From Patagioenas fasciata (lineage: Eukaryota > Chordata > Aves > Columbiformes > Columbidae), in assembly GCF_037038585.1 (NCBI RefSeq), contig NC_092521.1:51654398-51718397 (forward strand): a DNA stretch of 64,000 nt, given 5' to 3'. Below, piece by piece: positions 1 through 11,900 of the stretch (the stretch's first letter is position 1; each line of letters opens with the position of its first letter). Both the position numbers and the translations under genes were made by a program. The notes beneath the pieces are model-generated. The model saw only the letters and a list, made by a program, of their open reading frames with translations. It was not told where the DNA came from and made no database searches.

Positions 1-3000
1 GGGTACTGTTGCTCACAAAATAGAGTATTTGTGTTGAACAAGCTAAGCTGCTAAAAAACAACCAGAAACAGGAAGAATGTGGAAAGGAAGAACAAGTTAT
101 ACAGGACTTTGGAGGGGTTCTTTTGGATTCTCCTGTGGTTACAAGTGCCAGTCACTCTTTTAGTTTCCAATAAAATGTTATTGAAAACCAAGAAGATACA
201 TCTAACAACTCAGACCTGTTTTTCCTCTGTTACACTTAAAGCATAAATATTAATTTTGTTATCTAACCACACATAATAACTTATTAAAATTGGATTGTTC
301 ACTATTAATTTGTTTTAAGTCTTCTTTTCCTGGCTTACGGCCAGAACAGTTATAATGCCATACAACTGCAATACTCAAGAGATTCATGGTACCCTTTAAT
401 TACACTTTAAATACCTCACACAAGCCCTGCCTTTTCTTACAATCATCAGGGCACTAAATGCAGTTGAAAATTTCAAAACCTTTTGCCCAGGTACTGTATT
501 TTTTCTTCCTGAAGCTGAACTTCATGTGCACCATCAAAAAATTTGCCACAATTACAGGCAAACATTTTGAACAGGTCTGAACATGAACACCATCCTCTAC
601 TCTGACCCTTCGTTTGCTACAGGGCCATCAGTCCTGGTGAGTATACCTGAGACCTGACTGCATTTATGCTATTACTGTCTCAGTTTTTCAAGATTAGAAG
701 GTGCTCCGGGCATGTGCAAACAAAGGAAATTAATCCCACTGAAGCGAAGTCTTACAATATGAAGACTGACTTTAAATGTCTCATCAATGCCACAAAGTGC
801 TCTTGAAAGTTCCCCCAACTCAAAACTAAAGGCCCTGATCTGCAAAGATTCACATACCTGGGTGTGTCTACTCAACTTCATTGTCAATGGAAGTAAGCTA
901 AGTTTTTCAATTTTGTAAAGCTCATCTAGCTGATCCTAAAATCTGAAAGGGTGGCTCAACACTTCCAAAGAATCATTTATTTTTCCCAGACTTCTCTAGG
1001 CTTCTGGTATGAAGAGAGCCACAGAAACGTCTGTCTTAAGCCATAGAAGTTTTTCATCTCCCTGAAGTACCACTTTGAAAGACAAATGATTTGAAGTTCA
1101 GCAGCACCATCGGAATTAAAAATTTACATAACCACTTAAGATACAGATGTCGGCTATATAGATACTTATTAGAGTCTCAGATCACACTATTATACTAGCA
1201 TTTGCCTTCCCAAACCACAAAGCTAAAATACAGCCAGCTTAGCAAAAAAAATTACCTAATTCCCTGTGCAACATCTGAAGAAGCTGAAATACAGACAATG
1301 CCAGTCTGAGGTTTTAGTGGTCATTACTTCCCCAGCACTCTCCCCTGTAACATTACCCAACACTACAATCAAGAAAAAAATCAAAACAAAACCCCAGTCT
1401 TGGCCACAACAGTCAATGGGGTCTGGGATCCTCTTAGGGACAATCCCTGTAGCAGTGTCCTGCTGGGCTGTGTGGCTACAAGCCAGAGCCAGCAGTGCCC
1501 CCAAGGAGACCCTCAGCTCCAGGGCTCATTTCAGTTCAGCACAACTTTGATCCACTGACTTTAGGGACATGGCATGAAACCTGGTGCCTACCCAGTTCTT
1601 CCTTACATCTTTGAGGAACATGTTTAAATCTAAAGGGAACATAACTCATACATAAGTAATAACATTTATTTACTCAATTTCTAACATTAATGCTACTATT
1701 ATCTTGATCTCTACTCCTGCAATCAGCCATGCACATTAACTTTACCTAAGGGTGCAGCTCTCCTCATTCCAGTAACTTCCTTTGGTGCCAGTTTCTGCTT
1801 TGACGCATTGTCACCATTAAGGATAAACCCCCCAATAGGCAGAAATGGCAGTAAGAATGACCTCTTAAAACCTAAAATTAAACTTGTCCTACACTTACTT
1901 GACAGTATCTTTCCAATATGACTTTTTTCCCTACTAAATTCAGCATACGCATGGGAATTTGTCCAGGTTTGCCTTCAAAACCTGGCAATTGATAATACAA
2001 TTTGGAACCCTACAGCTCTAAGTCATTGGTTTGAATACAGCCAGGGACTGTAGTGGTTAAAAGAAGTTACTATATGGTAACTGTAAAGCAGTTTGTGTTA
2101 AAAAAAAAGAAAATACGCGGCTGCTACATCATAAAATCCATCACTATGAAACAGCATCTTACTGGCACTCTCAAGGAGAACAAAAATGAAATAAATACCA
2201 AAAATGAGCTATGTACTTGTATTTGACGGTGGTTCCTCTAGGACAAAAACTAAATCATTCTGTTACAGTAGTTTGAAAAATTACATTTCTCCCTCACTAA
2301 TCAATCTGTTCCATCAACTAGCAGAGAACTCCCAGGACAAGAAGCCTCAAACCTTTCATGAGGGCTTCAGGGAAAGCACAGGCTGTGTGTGTACGCATGG
2401 AAGGTGTCCTATCTGAAAAAGGCTGCTTGATGCGACACGGCAGAACAAAGATGCATTCCTTAAGTAGCCTTTGTGTTAATACTGACACCAATTTTTAAAT
2501 TAACATCAAGGTAGCTTACTCAAACTGCAAGCAAAGTAAAAGGCAAAACAGCTGGATTTAAGTAGGGAATACAGATGAAAGAACATATTTCTTTTCACTA
2601 ATGGTTTGAACACAAGGAATTATCTATTGGAAACATACAGCTTTTGTCCACAGACAGTGCATATAGAAAAGTAAAACCATGCAGCTACTTTGTTCATAAC
2701 GTAAACTTTGACCGCATAAAGTGACATGTGCCACACCGCAGACTTTCACATCACTGTCACATGACGGTCACCATTTATTGGAGCAAACAGAGGGCCGATT
2801 TCATTCTTCAGGAGCTGTAGGAAGTATGCAAAGCTCAAAAAAAAGAATATTCCTCTAGTGCAGAAGTGTAGCTCTCTGCTCTGCTACATAAATATTGATA
2901 AAAACCCTAAATTGTGAACTGCAGTTTGTCAATAATTCTGTTACACAGTATGCATCACACCAAATTCAGTATTTTTCTAGTGATGGCAAATAATGTAGCA

Positions 3001-4600
3001 ATTTAAATACACTTTCAACTTCCTTCATTTGTTTCATAGCCAAAGAACTGTTGTTGGCAATAAATATTCCCCTGGAAATCTATATTTATAATACAAAATG
3101 CAGATTAAAGCTACCTTGGGCTCACTGCTCTCAATCCAAATGAAGCTGTTCAGATTTCAAAAGAGCGGTACTTGGGTCCAGATATTAAAAAGTTACTGAA
3201 AACTCGACTAGTAGCTCTGTGAGCAGCAAAACCAGAGAGGCCCCATTTCTTGCAACAATTTCCAGCTTGGGATAAATGTTCATGTAAACTCTCTGGTATG
3301 CAGGTTAAGGGCTCTCTTTTACATGGCTTCCTTACTTTCACAAATTTTGTAGAAACTGCTCACCTGGGAGACCTCTGTTGCCAAATTTGTTTGAAATCAG
3401 CTAAAAGCCAGAAGAGTTATTACAGGGACAGCCAGCACACATATACTGTAAGTGCATTTGAGCTGCACCTCTTCAGGAAACAAAGCTAATGAAACCTGTG
3501 CAATAATTACTGGCAATTGCTGCTACCAACTATCGTCACCCTTTCACATGCCTGGTGTTGCTGGACGTTTTTCTTCAAAATTCAGCACAGTGCCAGTGTT
3601 GCTCTTTCTGTTCCCATCATAGATGCTGCCATGTCCCAAACTTACCCCCACCTGTGCAATCCTGTGCAAAACACACCCACAGTCTCCACTCTATGCCCAT
3701 GTTCAGCAGGAACCTCCTATAGCTAAATTTACAGATATGCATCAGAAACACAAGTGGAAGCGCAAGGTTTGGTATTTGGAAAGGAACAGTTCTTACATCT
3801 GTGAAGCCAGAAGAAACACATAGTTATGGCAAAACTGTATTACACACTCACAGAGATACTGCAAGTGTAACCGACAAGGTAATTTTATTATAAATCTCTC
3901 TTCAAGGGCTTACTTTCCAAAAATGAAAGAAAAAGACCCTGAGGTAAACTTTTGTATCTTGCTTCCCTCACTCAATTTTGTTTGCAAAATTTGCTTGAAA
4001 TTTCATTCAGTTGTCTACGAGTTATTAAGAGAAAGACACACCTTCCTTGGCAACATGCTCCAAATTTGAAAGGGGTTTTGGATCATTCTGCCAGTTTAAG
4101 TAAATCCAAACACTTATGTTTTAATGACCAGCTTCTGCTTAGGGTTAGATCCAGCAGGTATGCCTGACTACACCTTAACAACCACGAGGTTCAGAAATAC
4201 TTATAACCTAGTTTTCCCAATGCAAAGTGGCCCATACCCACACGCACACCAGTCATCTGGAACACATCATTCTGAAATTAGTGCGATAAACCTGTATATT
4301 TGTAATACTGTATAATGGAGAAGACACGCTGGCCCCTGGCCTGAGGGACATGTGAGCAACTTTACACACAGCGAAACTGCAGGTTCACACAGCGCAGAAA
4401 GCTACACGCAGCCTCCACGGGAACGGGGCCCTGCATGGAACCAATACTTTTTTTTTTTTAATTGTAAGGAAGACGAGGAGGCTTGATGAAGTGTGATGAC
4501 TGAACATTTAAATTAATGACTCAGAAATTTAAAGCACTCGCATGCCGACTCAATGCAGGGACACAAACCAGAACACTAAGATTAAAAAAAAAAATAAAAT
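1..4600. other. AT-rich non-coding stretch, probable first intron of a minus-strand gene (YES1?)
   Basis: No exon could be supported here on either strand. Open frames are all under 100 codons, overlap on opposite strands and have no recognisable domain. The stretch lies immediately downstream, in minus-strand terms, of a good splice donor in the CpG island at 5.2 kb, so it would be intron 1 of that minus-strand transcript. I looked for a minus-strand exon encoding the Src-family N-terminus (Met-Gly-Cys myristoylation start) and did not find one, so coding exon 2 would lie left of the window. There are short poly(A) or poly(T) runs near 2100, 4448 and 4582 and no CR1 element. Confidence 0.4.
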
Positions 4601-5184
4601 AATAATTCCGCGCAGGCCAGGCTACGGGCGACTCACAAGTCGATTTCCTGAATTTTGCCCTTTTACATCCTCCGGCTCTGCCGAGCGGTGCCTGAGCCCG
4701 GGAGCCGAGCAGGGAGCCGGCTCACGCCGAGCACCAGCCCGGGCGGTGAACGCCACCACCGGGGAACGAGCTACCGCCCCGCAGCGCCCCGGGACCGCGG
4801 CTGCCGGGCGGGAAGGGTCCGCGGACGGAGCCCAGCGGCGAGGCGAACCGCCTCCCCTCATAAACTTATTTCCCCTCCGCCCGTACCCGCAGCCAGCCCA
4901 GCCCCGGGCGGCGCGCAACGCCGCGGCTCCCGCCCGCCACCGCCCGACCCCTCGGCCCCACGGGCGGGGGCTCGGGCCCAGAAGAAAGTTGCTGAGAAAC
5001 TTTCTGTAGAGAAAGGGGCCAGGGGTGAGGGACGTTCCCCATTCCCCGGGGCGCGGCGGCGGAGCTGCCCAGCGGGGAGAGGCCCGGGGCGGGCGGCCGG
5101 GGCCTAGCGCCTCGGCGGGCGCCGCCGCCATCGCGGCCGCCTCTCCTGCGGGGCTCGGGAGCGGGGACGCGGCCGGGTCCTCAC

Positions 5185-5640
5185 CTGCTTCTTCTCGGCG
5201 TGGAGGGTGGGAGAAGGAGGGGGGGAGGGAAGGAAGCAGGGCCCCCCCCGCTCCTCCCGGAGCCGCGGCGACCCGCGGAGGGAAGGGGGGGAGGAGTGGA
5301 AGGGAGGAGGGACGAGGAGCAGGAGGAGGGAGCCGGGCGCTCCGGTGCGTGCGGGGAGCCGGAGCCTCGCTGCGGGAGGAGGAGGAGGAGATTCCCCGCC
5401 CCTACGGCCGGGCTCTCCGGCGGGCACCGCGGCCCCTCCTCCGCGGCGCGCTTCCTCCCGCCCCCGCGGCCGGCCCATGCGCCGCGTGCCAGGCTCGCCG
5501 CGCCTCCCGGCCGGGGCAGCAGCCCCGCGGCCGAGTCGGAGTCCACGGGGAGGAGCCAGGCGGCCTCCGTGGAGCCGGGCTGGCGGCAGCCGCCCCCTCA
5601 TCCGCGCCGCTGCGCACCGAGCCAACATGGTGGAGGAGAG
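5185..5640 (-). other. YES1: Putative non-coding first exon of YES1 (minus strand)
   Basis: On the minus strand the sequence reads AAGAAGCAG followed by GTGAGGACC, a near-consensus 5' splice site whose last exon base is 5185. The 5' boundary cannot be seen; 5640 is only an outer estimate within the CpG island. The transcript would be pyrimidine-rich, because the plus strand at about 5205-5395 is almost pure purine. Human YES1 (a Src-family tyrosine kinase) starts with a non-coding exon in a CpG island and is transcribed away from ADCYAP1, which fits this geometry. No YES1 coding sequence is in the window, so the gene name rests on synteny. Any other minus-strand gene, or a lncRNA, would look the same. 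Confidence 0.4.
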
Positions 5641-5684
5641 CGGAGTCGTTGGCCCCACGGTGCGCTGCCCTGCGCTGTCCCGGG
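5627..5684 (+). other. Candidate plus-strand first exon with 19-codon start of an ORF
   Basis: An ATG in good initiation context (GCCAACATGG) at 5627 opens a frame reading M-V-E-E-S-G-V-V-G, which meets a plausible splice donor, CGGG|GTGAGG, after base 5684. A second donor, GGGCAG|GTAACC, follows after 5859. These could be the first exon of a divergent lncRNA or of an unrecognised coding transcript running towards ADCYAP1. I found no matching downstream exon. The same bases resemble a YY1 site, so the ATG may instead be a promoter element. Confidence 0.2.
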
Positions 5685-5960
5685 GTGAGGCATGGGCTGC
5701 GGCTCGGCCGAGGGCAGCCACCGGTCACCCTGTCTCCCTGGGATGGAGCCGGGGTTGAGTCGCGGGACCCTTGTCTGGGTAAATACGGAGGAGTGGCCGA
5801 TGGGGGAGGCGCCAGGTGCCGCCCGAGCTGCTTCCCCAGCCGCCCGCCTCGTCGGGCAGGTAACCTCGGTAAAGCCGCTCTCCACATAAAAGCTGAACCT
5901 GAAAGATTTCGGCAGCAGGGCCTTTCGGCGTGGTGTGGGAAAGGCGGACAAAAATAACAT

Positions 5961-8900
5961 TTAAACTCTTCAACCAGATATCTCCAGGTGGGCCACGGCT
6001 TAGGCTTGGGAAATTTAATTACTTTGGGTCAAACAGATGCAAAACGGTCCTTTTGAAGTGTGGGTGCTGCAGGCGACTGAGGCGCCGCAGCCCCAGGCGT
6101 GGAGCAGTGCTTGCAGCTCGGGAAAGCCCAGTGTTGCACCACAGAATAAATCTGTCTCCCAAACACTGAGCAAACAAAGAACAAGCCTTTAAATAACGCA
6201 CCACTAACTCCGTGGTATTTTATGTTACGAGTTTCCCACTCATGGCAATGCCAGAAGTCTTAATGTGGCGTTTCAGACAGAAAGAAAAAAATTATTTGTG
6301 TCAAGGTGGGCTTCATGGAGAAAGGTCATTTAAGTGCATCCAGCCTTCAGAATTGCAGACTGCAGGAAGAAGGCAAAGAAAAGAAAGAAAAGAGGCACTG
6401 AAGAATCAAAGTTATCAAAATTTACATGGGCAGATCGGCAGGTCTCATTCAGCATTATATTTTATAGTTTTCAGCTCTCCAGTAGTCAAATTTGGCACTG
6501 GAATAACATTTACGTCTCTTGCCTCATTATTTGGTTCAAAGGCTGAATATAAAACAGTAGTTGTATTGATCACTAATGATACTCTAACATAATATATTTT
6601 TAATATTGAAATGGGAGGTGCAATTTCTCTTCCAGGCATTTTTAAATTTAGGATAAAAAATAAAAAGTGTATTTGCTTTTGCAGGACCATAAATACACTA
6701 AGCAGTTAATAACAAAAAAGCAGAAGTGTTTTACATTTGGAGACTTCTTACTATAAATCATACTCACCTAATCCTGTTAGAGCGGTAGAGTTTATCATGC
6801 TCCTGTTCTGTCAGGTTCCTAAATCACATTATACAGAATTGATTTTTAATTTAGAAATCAACAGTAAGTTTTAGAAATTGAACTGGGCGATGAATTACTT
6901 AACTAAGGAGGAGTGTTTGTAGACTGGTTGGAGCTCTGAGTCTGCCATGGCTTCACGGCACTGGCTGAGCTTATGGGATTCTTGAATGAGAGCAAGGTTT
7001 GATCTCCAGTGTCAGTTGTGGGGTTTTTTGTACACAGGCAAGCATTGCTTCATGGTTAATTTTACAGGACAATGGTAAAACTTGCATATCTGAAAAACAG
7101 AATGAGCCTTAAATATGTCATCATCTTCATTATGTTTCGAAGTTACTCATTTTTCCTAAGAAATTTTTCAGCATTGGGCTAAAGCTTTATAGTTAGAGGC
7201 GTATTGGCTCTTGCCAGCTGTCACTGTAATTTGACTGCTGGTTCGAGGCCTGGTGTTGATGGATGGGATTACAAAGCTGTCAGTTCTCCCACCGCCTGGC
7301 TGTACCCGTGTGGCAGCGAAAGGTTTGTTGGGATTCTCAGTCTATCTCGCCTCTCCCCTTGCTTTCCCTCCTTTGCACCAAGATAAGGAGTGAATTGATG
7401 GCTTTCTGAAAGACTGAGCCCTTGACCGTGGCCTCTGCTTGCTGTCGTGTGTGTATGTGTGCTGTGAGCTGCCACGGGTAATACTGAGGCTGCACCAGTA
7501 GTCAACTGCGGTAGATAGTGGAGAGACCGGCACGCTTCATTTCAAACACAGTGTGATTAAAATAGCGGAGCAGTTGGGAAGAAGGCGAGATGACCAGTCT
7601 CATAACTGAGAACAAGCTCAGACTCCCACCATATGGGCGTGAAAGAATAGATTAGGGTTTGAGTCTGGAGTCTTGGAGGCCAGACATGCTTTCATTGCAG
7701 TGGAAAAATTGTCTGCTGCTTAAATTGTCTTGCACTTGTTACTGACACTCCAGAGTGTTCCTCATTTTTGTAAGGAAAAGTTGAACAGGTGACTTGAAAC
7801 CATCAAGCTGCTGGTGGTTTGGTCCATTTAATCCTGCACTGGTGGGGGACTTGGGGTGTCAGTGCCACCTTCTGCCCGTGAGCCAGCCTGCAACTTGTCG
7901 CTGCTTTTTACCTCAGTAAAACTCCTTTACACTAGTGCTCTGCTGTTACTGGGTGGGCTCTGAGATCTGTTGCGGTGCTGAGGGTGCTGTGAGCCACCCA
8001 GGTGGAACCAACACCGCTCAGGAGGCATCAGCTGGAACTGGCACCAGTCTCTGCTGAATCAGCTCAGGCCACTGCCTGCTCTTAGGAATTTCCCATCTCT
8101 CTTATTCTTTTGGTTTAAATTCACATTTGTTTACTTTATCCAAGAAGGGGAAGGAGGAGCTGCCCTTGTAGGCTTTAGTGTGGCTGGAATATGATGTGAT
8201 GTACTGCTGCTGTAGGGGTTTGTCACTGCCATTTGAGGGATGCAGTTTCCCGAATATCCCTTCAAACAGGCTGAAGCGTTCACTAAGTCCTCAACTGTGT
8301 TGTGTTTATAGTTGTCATTAACATAATTTTAAAGATTTGTGTGATTAGTGTGGGTAGAATGCCTTTCTAAATGTAGGCTATCTTTTAACATTATCAGACA
8401 CTTGAATTAATTTCTAAAGAAGATTATATTTTTTACAATCTTCTTTGTTGTTGTTTCAACTTACTAAATGGTTGATAGGATCATGTACATATTACACGAA
8501 ATTAAGCATTTTTAGGGATATAAGGAGAAAACAAGTGTAAGAGCAGAAAGGAAGAAGGAGGAACATCGAGACATTCTTGAAAACACTTGGTGGGATTGCT
8601 TTCCAATAAATCAGAATAAACAGAAAAATATAATAGTAGTTCACTGTCTCCAGCAAACAACTCCTGAAAGAAAGAAAAAGTGTTACTGGACATAAATTCA
8701 TTCCTGCGTTTTGGGAAATTACTATGGTAGTCAAGGCCTCATCCTAGCTTTCACTCTCTTAAGAGTGTGGAAAATAAAGGCATTTTATACCAGTGTCTCC
8801 CAAAATTCATGGGCCAGGTTCTCATTGCTCATTTTACTGTGTGGTCATATTACAAAAAGCAGTCTTCTGGGAATCAGTTAGCATTAGTCACATGCTTACT

Positions 8901-11900
8901 TTCAAGCACTTGCATAAATATTTTTAAGAATAGGGAGTTTAGCAAAGCATAGCTATTTCTTTTGAATCTGAATATTCTAAGTGTTAGTTGAATGAGTAGG
9001 TTTGTCTTTTTTTTTGGTCACAATTTCTTCATGTGACGCTATTAATAAAATCATTGATTTCTAAAAGTGAAACATCTTCCTTGGATGTAATGCAAATTAC
9101 ATATGAATATTGTACTTCAGTAAGGAAATGGAGTGCTAAGTCCATGATGGATCTGTCATTGTTCTGAAGCAAGCTTTCTATTTAAGCTTTATGTTGAACT
9201 TCAAAACGTTTTTGTCACAAATGTCCCGTTTTGCCGTAAAATGCTTCTGCATCTCCAAATGACTGGGATCTTTTTATTTGTTGGGCACATTTATTTGCAA
9301 GATTAAATATTCTGTTCTTTCTTAAATACTATTTCTGTTTAATCTTGTGTAACATGACTAATTACTTAACGTGTATGATACTTTTAGCAAATGTGTGGAG
9401 GGTTCTTTTTGAAAAACGTGGGTTGAAACATTGTTTTTGAAATTATTTAAAGTTGCTTTTGAAAGTATGATAGACTTCATCTTGGAAAACCCCGCACTTC
9501 CAAACCTGTTGCTATTTACATTTGTGTCACATCCAGTTATATCAGACACACTGGATTACATTGTATAATGAAAGCTGTATTGCTGTACTCTAATCTTTAT
9601 CTCTTTATATCCGATCTCCTTTGAATTGCACATGAGTATTGCTTATGGTTACTTAAAATAACTACTGCTTCTGTTTCAAGGGCAGTGCTATATATGATGA
9701 ACACTTAACAATCAACCCTTCTCTGGCAACAGCTTCATATCCTGTATCTTTGGTTCTTGCATGATTTAATTTGGAAGCTGCAAATAAGCATTATTGTTTT
9801 ATTGTTATTTTTCATGTAAATTTCGTATGTGAAAAAAGTGAAGCCACTGATGTCATACATGTCTGGAAAAATGTAATGCATTTACTTTGGCCACTGTGCT
9901 GTTCTGAGAGATTTGGAACACGTGCTCTCTTCGTCACAAAGCAGGTCATGTACTCTCAGTCAGAAGGGAAAGGGACAAACAGTCCTCAGGAGAAAAAGAA
10001 GTACGTGAGGTAAAGCTGACCTCAACTGACTTTGGTTTTGACATCGCTGCTAGAATCCTTCATAGCCTTCTGACCTCAATTGATAGCCAGTATAAAGGAG
10101 CAGTCTCTGCTGACTTTGGGAGACTTGCCTGTATAGGTATTGGTTATACTTACTTTGTTACGCTGACTGCCTAAGATATTACTGTAGGAGAAACATTTAA
10201 TAATGTTATTAGCTGCAAAATCCAAGTTAATACAGCATTTAAGGAGCACTGCTAGGGATTCTGTACCAAATTCTCTTCATTTCCAGAGCACTGTGAATTT
10301 TAGCTGTTGAACACGTGCTGTTTCAGCACTTTTATACCTGACTTCATAAAGTGAAGCAAAGTAAAACAGCATTCAACAACTTTCTTTTCAAGATGTAGCA
10401 ACTACATATATAGTCTTAATGTGGCTCTGTGGGACCAGCCTTTCCTAATCAGCCTCTCCTCCATCCACCCCATCATTCTTGTCCCTGCTGTATTCTCCCA
10501 TCTTATCCTCCTTCATCCTCATAGGTAAGTAGTTCTTATGCTTGGCCTGGCTCTAGAGTCTGTGTGGTCCTTGCTCTGAGCTCCCACCCTGACGAAAGAT
10601 GGACAAATTCTTCAAGCCTGCGTCAGTGCCCTTTATTATGCATTAATCCTTAACAGATCTTCTGAATTTTCCGTGCCAGGTTGTTATTATTGCCCTAATG
10701 TTTTGACAATAATTGTCTGTCGCAACCTCGGGCACCAGAAAGTCTTCCTTGTTAATTTAGAGATGAATGTGATGAAATTTATTACCAGGAACAAAATCAT
10801 CCCTTGTCTGGGATGCCAGACAAGTCCTTAGAGCAGAACTTCGATCAGGAGGGGACTGTTCACTGTTAGAGATGGACATAGCTGTTGTGTACCATTTAGA
10901 GATCTCAGAAAACTGGACAGCTGTCAGATGAATGTTTTTTTTTCCTCAGCATGCCCTGTTATTTCTCCTCCATCTTCCATTTTCTCATCACCATTTCTTC
11001 AAATTGAGTTTTTTTTCTATAGTTTTGCAGTTCTACCAACATGATTTTAGTCAGTTTCAATCTGATAGTTTTTTTTTAAAAATGACATCACGTTGATGCA
11101 ACTTTGCTAGGAAGTGACATATACAGTTGTGCTCTCTGATACAAGGAAAGGTCACAACATAAAGAGGAGATCAGTGACTTCTTACCCACCTCAGCTGTAG
11201 CCACAACAGTCTGAATTTTCTGAAATTTCAGAAATTAGGAAATGCAAATGTGACTGTATTGATAAATGAGGGAGCAGTGGTGACAGGGAGTAGGAAAAAC
11301 TAGATTTTCCTGATTTTTAACTGTTACTTTGCTCTTTCTCCGTTCCCACCCAATGCCACATAAATGTCCTTTTGTTTCCTTACTGCTATCTGCTTTTCCC
11401 CCCTGAAGCAGCCACAGTCTCTTCCATTCTTCCCCAAGAATCTGTGCTGGGTCAAATGAGAAAGTCATAAACAAGGCAGCCAAGGTAACAACTACTCGAG
11501 AAGAGGCACCTGTGGAAAACCTGATTTTTAAAATCTGAAAAGCACATTAAGAGATGGAAGAAGACTGGGTTTATTGAAAGAACGGCCAGTAGCCTTTCCT
11601 GTGGTTAGTGATCAGCAGTACTGTGAGAGTTTTCGGTTGCCTCTGACCACCCATCTTCAACTTCTTAGGCTGAGACTGTCCTTGGCAATCGCCTGCATCA
11701 CTGCTGTGACATTTGCAATGTGAAAATCTGTTGCTTTTTCATGTTAGAAGGAAGCAACTTTGCCAGCTGAGTTGTAGAGAAGCACCCCTACCTCCAAACT
11801 GGGTGCAGTCCTTTGAAAGTTAGCAAGTCTCCCATGCACATTTCTGGGATACACCTTTTGCAGTATGTATTAGTAATAAATCTACGTCTGACCTGGTGGT

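Larger units (their letters stand above)
4610..5960. promoter_or_regulatory. CpG island, probable bidirectional promoter
   Basis: Base composition changes abruptly from AT-rich to very GC-rich with dense CpG between about 4.61 and 5.96 kb, the first such block in the window. It contains a minus-strand donor (CAG|GTGAGG, last exon base 5185) and two plus-strand donors (CGGG|GTGAGG after 5684 and GGGCAG|GTAACC after 5859). That arrangement is expected for divergent transcription from one island. A YY1-like core (AACATGGTGG) lies at 5625-5634. Open frames exist in all directions here, as is usual in GC-rich DNA, and are not taken as genes. In human, YES1 is the minus-strand gene next to plus-strand ADCYAP1, so assignment to the YES1 promoter is a synteny inference. 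Confidence 0.7.

Noticed and set aside
5104-5721. 205-codon minus-strand frame in the same island
   Set aside because: It overlaps the inferred non-coding exon and its donor, and its composition is that of translated GC-rich promoter DNA.
5025-5957. 310-codon plus-strand frame in the distal CpG island
   Set aside because: It is Gly/Arg/Ala/Pro-rich, overlapped by long frames in other phases and on the other strand, and crosses several apparent splice donors. It is a composition artefact.
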